Assembly (NCBI GenBank): GCA_021292165.1 | Contig: CM037888.1 | Span: 31,887,091 to 31,951,090 of the forward strand | From: Shinisaurus crocodilurus | Lineage: Eukaryota > Chordata > Lepidosauria > Squamata > Shinisauridae | Direction: 5' to 3' | DNA length: 64,000 nt | In this document: piece after piece, positions 60,700-64,000 of the stretch | How the letters are laid out: each line of letters opens with the position of its first letter | Numbering within the stretch: position 1 is the stretch's first letter | Position numbers and translations under genes: made by a program | The notes under the pieces: generated by a model | The model's input: only the letters and a program-made list of their open reading frames with translations | The model's database searches: none | Told to the model about the DNA's origin: nothing

Positions 60700-62830
60700 G
60701 ACTGGGTTCGCATGACATGATCAGCCCAGGTGGCATATAAGCCACAGACACAGTGGTTTAGTGCACCGTCCGAACCCAGGATGGTTTTATCAGGGTGGCT
60801 TATAAGCCACCCTGACAAGCCATGGCTTGTTGTAGGGTTTAATTAAGACATGGTGGCTTGTTGTGTTGTCCAAACCCGGACAATGCGACCCACTGCAGCT
60901 TCAGTCAAACCACTACAGAGCTACTTGGCAAGAGAAGCAAAAAAAACCCCTTGCCTCTCTTGCCAAGCGGCTACCGGGTGACCGCCATAGCCAGTTGCCC
61001 CCAAAGTGCCCAAGTAGTACTTGGGGATGGCTGGCAGATGCTTCTCTTCTCCCTGCACAACCACAACCCATTTTGGGCTCGCTGCAGCTTGGTTTTCCCT
61101 TTAAAATGTGTTTTTTCTTCAGATCTGTCCGAAGGGCTGTCCAGTCCAATTCCAGTTTAAAGATAATGAACAAATGAACTGTTGGCCCTAACAGCACCTG
61201 GACAGAAGATCCCCCTTTTGACAGCTAGGAGCTGTCCCGCCAAGGTGCCCCAGGGGTACCTTGGAAGGGTTGCCTATGGTTGCCAAGTTTTGTTTTTTTT
61301 TAAAAAAACTTTTTGTCCTGCCTAATTTTTGCGATTAATTGTGATTAAAAAGATATTCTTGCCACCCTTTCGCAACTGCGGACGGGAGCAGTTATGCAGA
61401 AGTGGCAATCGGGTGGATACTGGTCAGGGGGTGTCCCTGCTGGCAAAGATAGTAGATAGTGTAGCTACCCTTGTGTTTCCCTACCAAAAAGAAAGTTTGT
61501 AACCCCTTCTAAATCCCACTTTAAAAATGAGGCTCAGAAAGTCGGGTGGAGCCAGAAACACCCCCTTTGTAGCAGGATCCTCGGGTTTTTGTGGGGGGTC
61601 TCTGGCGTCCCAAGGTCCCCTCATGCAAAAGCAGGAGGGATCCCATTTACGGGAGTGATTGCATTCTGACAGCTGTCAGAGTCGTCAGAATGCGAAGCTC
61701 CATTTTTCAAGCGGGATTTAGAAGGGGTTAAAAATTTCTTTTTTGGCAGGAAACTATGCAGGTAGATAGAGTCTATCTACCTGTACAGTTTCCAGCCAAA
61801 TTGGAAAACGTTAACCCCTTCTAAATCCCACTTGGAAAACGGAGCTCCTATTTAGACACGTCAGAGTAGTTACTCCCGTAAGTGGGAGGCTTTCTCCTTT
61901 TGCAAGTGTTCCTGAGATGATATAATCTCAGGAACACTTGCAAAAGTGAGAGTACCCTTGGGGGAAACCTGAGCTCCCCCCCCCCCCAAAACCACCCCAA
62001 GGATCTTGCCACAAACGGGGTGATCTAGGTGCCACCCCGCTTTCACTAGCAAGGATTGCTCGGGGCTTTGGGACTCTTTGACAGCTCGCCTTCTGTCAGC
62101 TGTCAAAGGGTTCCAACGGGGGATTCAACTTACCTGCAGCCTCGGGTGGGCACTGCATAGGGTGGGTACCTGCTGGACTTTGCCAGCAGGGACCCTCCCT
62201 GACCATTACCCACCCGAGCTTCCCCATTGCTCCCCCCCCCCCGTGTAACTGCACCTATCTGCAGTTGCGAAGGGGCGGCGAGAAAAGAAAAAAAAAGAAA
62301 TTCACAGTTAATTGTGAAAATTAGGGGGGGACAAAAAATAATTTAAAAAAATACAAGGCAACCACAGGCAGCCCCTCCAAGGTACCGGCTTTCACAATCT
62401 GAAGAAAAATCTGACAGCTGGCTTTTGCAATCTGAAGGGGGGGGAAAGTGTTAAAGGGAAAGCCAAGCCGAAAACGGCTCGCAGTCACAACGGAGAGGGG
62501 AGGGAGGGAACTCAGTGCCCCCATGTTGTCCCCTGGGATACCCACGGGAGGACTGAGGGGAAGGGAGGGGCCCGCTCCCCACAGTGTGCCTGATTGTCTG
62601 TCGGGCGCATTGCGGGTGGGGTGACTTATAGGCCACACGGCGTAGCTTATTTCGCTTATTGCGTCGTGCAAACCTGCCCTGATGAGGCCAAATGCCCTGC
62701 GTGCCTGCCGGTTCAGTCTCCTGTCCAGCTGCTGTTTGGGGCAAAACAGTTCATTGGTTCATTATCTTTCAACTGGAATTGGACTGGACAGCCCTTCGGA
62801 CAGAGGCCTGTCCTCTGTAAAAGAGGACAC
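60700..62830. repeat. About 2.1-kb imperfect foldback (long inverted repeat)
   Basis: Paired arms include: 'GGCTCGCTGCAGCTTGGTTT' (61078) with 'AAAGCCAAGCCGAAAACGGC' (62459); 'CTTTCGCAACTGCGG' (61368) with 'CTGCAGTTGCGAAGG' (62260); 'GTCAGGGGGTGTCCCTGCTG' (61423) with 'CAGCAGGGACCCTCCCTGAC' (62183). The inner pair is 'GCGGGATTTAGAAGGGGTTA' (61712) with 'GTTAACCCCTTCTAAATCCC' (61809), around a short palindrome 'GGTAGATAGAGTCTATCTACC' (61761-61781, given in overlapping halves). A separate stem 'GCAAGTGTTCCTGAG' / 'CTCAGGAACACTTGC' lies at 61900-61940. Non-coding, probably a non-autonomous DNA transposon. Confidence 0.75.
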
Positions 62831-62834
62831 TCGG

Positions 62835-63069
62835 CACCCTAGCACATGCTTTGTATGCAAAGTTCAACAGTTGCCAGCCCCAGGTAGCGCTGGGAAAGAC
62901 TCCTGCCTGAAACCCTGGCTGGAGAGAGACTGCCAGAGTGTAGACCAGGTGTGGGCAACTTATAGCCCTCCATATTTTTTTGGCACACAACTCGCATCAC
63001 CCCTCACCATTGGCTCGGCTGGCTAGCTCTGATGGAAGTTGTTGATAAAAACACCTGGAGAGCCACAAG
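62835..63069 (+). mobile_element. tRNA-SINE and MITE remnants
   Basis: 62838-62940 ('AGCACATGCTTTGTATGCAA', 'AGACTCCTGCCTGAAACCCT') is a partial copy of the tRNA-derived SINE at 2514. 62945-63075 ('GTGTGGGCAACTTATAGCCC', 'GGAGAGCCACAAGTTGCC') has inverted ends like a hairpin MITE. Confidence 0.55.
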
Positions 63070-63098
63070 TTGCCAGCTCCAAGTGTCAGTAGTACAGG

Positions 63099-63701
63099 TC
63101 AACGTTGCCTCCGGAAAATCCTGCGAATTACTTGGGAAGATAGGCGAACAAATGTCAGTGTACTGGAAGAAGCAAAGACTACTAGCATTGAAAAAATGAT
63201 CCTTCAACGCCAGCTTCAGTGGACCGGTCATGTTGTTCGAATGCCTGACTGCCGTCTCCCAAAGCAGTTACTTTACTCCCAACTCAAGGATGGAAAGCGG
63301 AATATCGGTGGTCAATATAAGAGGTTTAAAGATGTTCATAAGGCTAATCTAAAAAAAATGCAATATAAACATCGAAAACTGGGAAGCTCTGGCCCATGAA
63401 CGATCTAAATGGAGGTTGGCCTTTCACAAAGGTTCCATGGACTTTGAAGAAGCCCGAGTGCAAGGTGAAAGGGAGAAACGTGCTAAGCGAAAAGCACGTC
63501 AAATGAATCCTTTACAGGACCATCTTCCATCTGGTAACCTGTGTCCTCACTGTGGGAAGCTGTGTGGATCTAGAATTGGCCTCCACGGTCACTTACGGAC
63601 CCATCGCTAGAGCCTACACAATTTTCTTTAGAATTTCCTCCTTTTATCCCGGAAGACAATCTTACTCGGTCACGAGTGATCGTCTGATGATGATGATGAT
63701 G
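63099..63701 (+). mobile_element. Young LINE with C2H2 finger, copy 3 (603 bp)
   Basis: Encodes the RT C-terminal region ('LQRQLQWTGHVVRMPDCRLP') and the C2H2 finger ending at 63610, then the 3' UTR and a GAT-repeat tail at 63686-63701. A one-base change in an A-run near 63351-63358 shifts the frame. Flanked by an 8-bp duplication AGTACAGG (63091-63098 and 63702-63709). Very similar to 56704-58395 at protein level over the shared part. Confidence 0.92.
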
Positions 63702-63968
63702 AGTACAGGACTGGATGGACTTAGTGTCGAGCATCCTCTTTCCTGAAGTCTGAAAAGCAACTGGTAGAGAGCTTTTCTCTTGTGCTGGGGAGGAGTGTCT
63801 CCCCCTCGGCAGCTCAAGCACGCTGATAAGGGTCTCCACCTCCCTTAGGATTCTGGCTCTCCCTTCCACCGTGACGGCGTCTTTGATGTTCAGTCTCAGC
63901 TCGCCAGATACAAGGGACCATTCCTTCCTCACTACCCGGGCCTTGCTGGGGTGTTGTGTTTGTCTTCA
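63700..63968 (-). other. Unrecognised open frame with protein-like composition
   Basis: The frame is open for about 88 codons downstream of a TGA near 63967 and contains 'KEWSLVSGELRLNIKDAVTV' and 'REVETLISVLELPRG'. The mix of residues looks like a folded protein rather than random sequence, but there is no ATG at its start, it runs into the LINE insertion at 63701, and I recognise no family. It could be an exon, an old gag piece or chance. Confidence 0.25.
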
Positions 63969-64000
63969 ACGGCACCGCTCCCCCGCAGCTTCCCACTGCC

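Overview
This window is non-coding vertebrate DNA dense in transposable elements. I recognise no host protein exon, tRNA gene or rRNA gene. The repeat families point to a squamate reptile (lizard or snake): a full-length Sauria-type SINE (45372-45616), CR1, L2 and L1 LINEs together, a 5S rRNA-derived SINE with a CR1 tail, a tRNA-derived SINE, and very many short hAT hairpin elements built on 'CAGTGTT(T)CTCAACCTTGGG'. The species cannot be named from this.

Layout. 0-14 kb: an L1 remnant inside a Sauria SINE, CR1 and L2 3' ends, an LTR-like block with a 40-bp tandem repeat (about 2.8-4.0 kb), several hairpin MITEs and the first copies of a GAGTC-rich terminal-repeat family. 14-21 kb: mostly unique sequence, with AT-rich blocks that look like conserved non-coding DNA. 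21-26 kb: an L2 fragment, a GC-rich stretch and a CR1 copy with a 707-codon open frame. 26.8-28.5 kb: a Helitron carrying a G-rich minisatellite. 29.9-30.8 kb: a GAGTC element between two identical 109-bp direct repeats. 31-49 kb: a solo LTR with a 5-bp target duplication, SINEs, CR1/L3, L2, nested MITEs and microsatellites. 49-59.4 kb: a nest in which an APE-type LINE is split by a Ty3/gypsy element and by a second, younger LINE. 59.4-64 kb: a GC-rich hAT element, a roughly 2-kb foldback and another copy of the young LINE.

The most informative features are (1) the GAGTC-rich family, whose 8-bp target duplications and CAGGGATG ends make it a non-autonomous hAT element with unusually dense subterminal GAGTC repeats and apparently composite internal structure; (2) a gypsy element with integrase upstream of reverse transcriptase and a SCAN-like gag segment, the Gmr1-type order; (3) the Helitron with its minisatellite; (4) the 5S SINE with CR1 tail; (5) a young LINE with a C-terminal C2H2 finger and a GAT-repeat tail, present three times with clean target duplications. 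Large AT-rich unique blocks between repeats are compatible with an intergenic or intronic regulatory landscape of a developmental gene, but nothing here identifies that gene.

The genes present are those of mobile elements. The LINE reverse transcriptases (CR1, L2, L1 and the two others) are the likely drivers of the SINEs that share their tails. The hAT, mariner-like and Helitron copies encode nothing and would depend on transposases located elsewhere.
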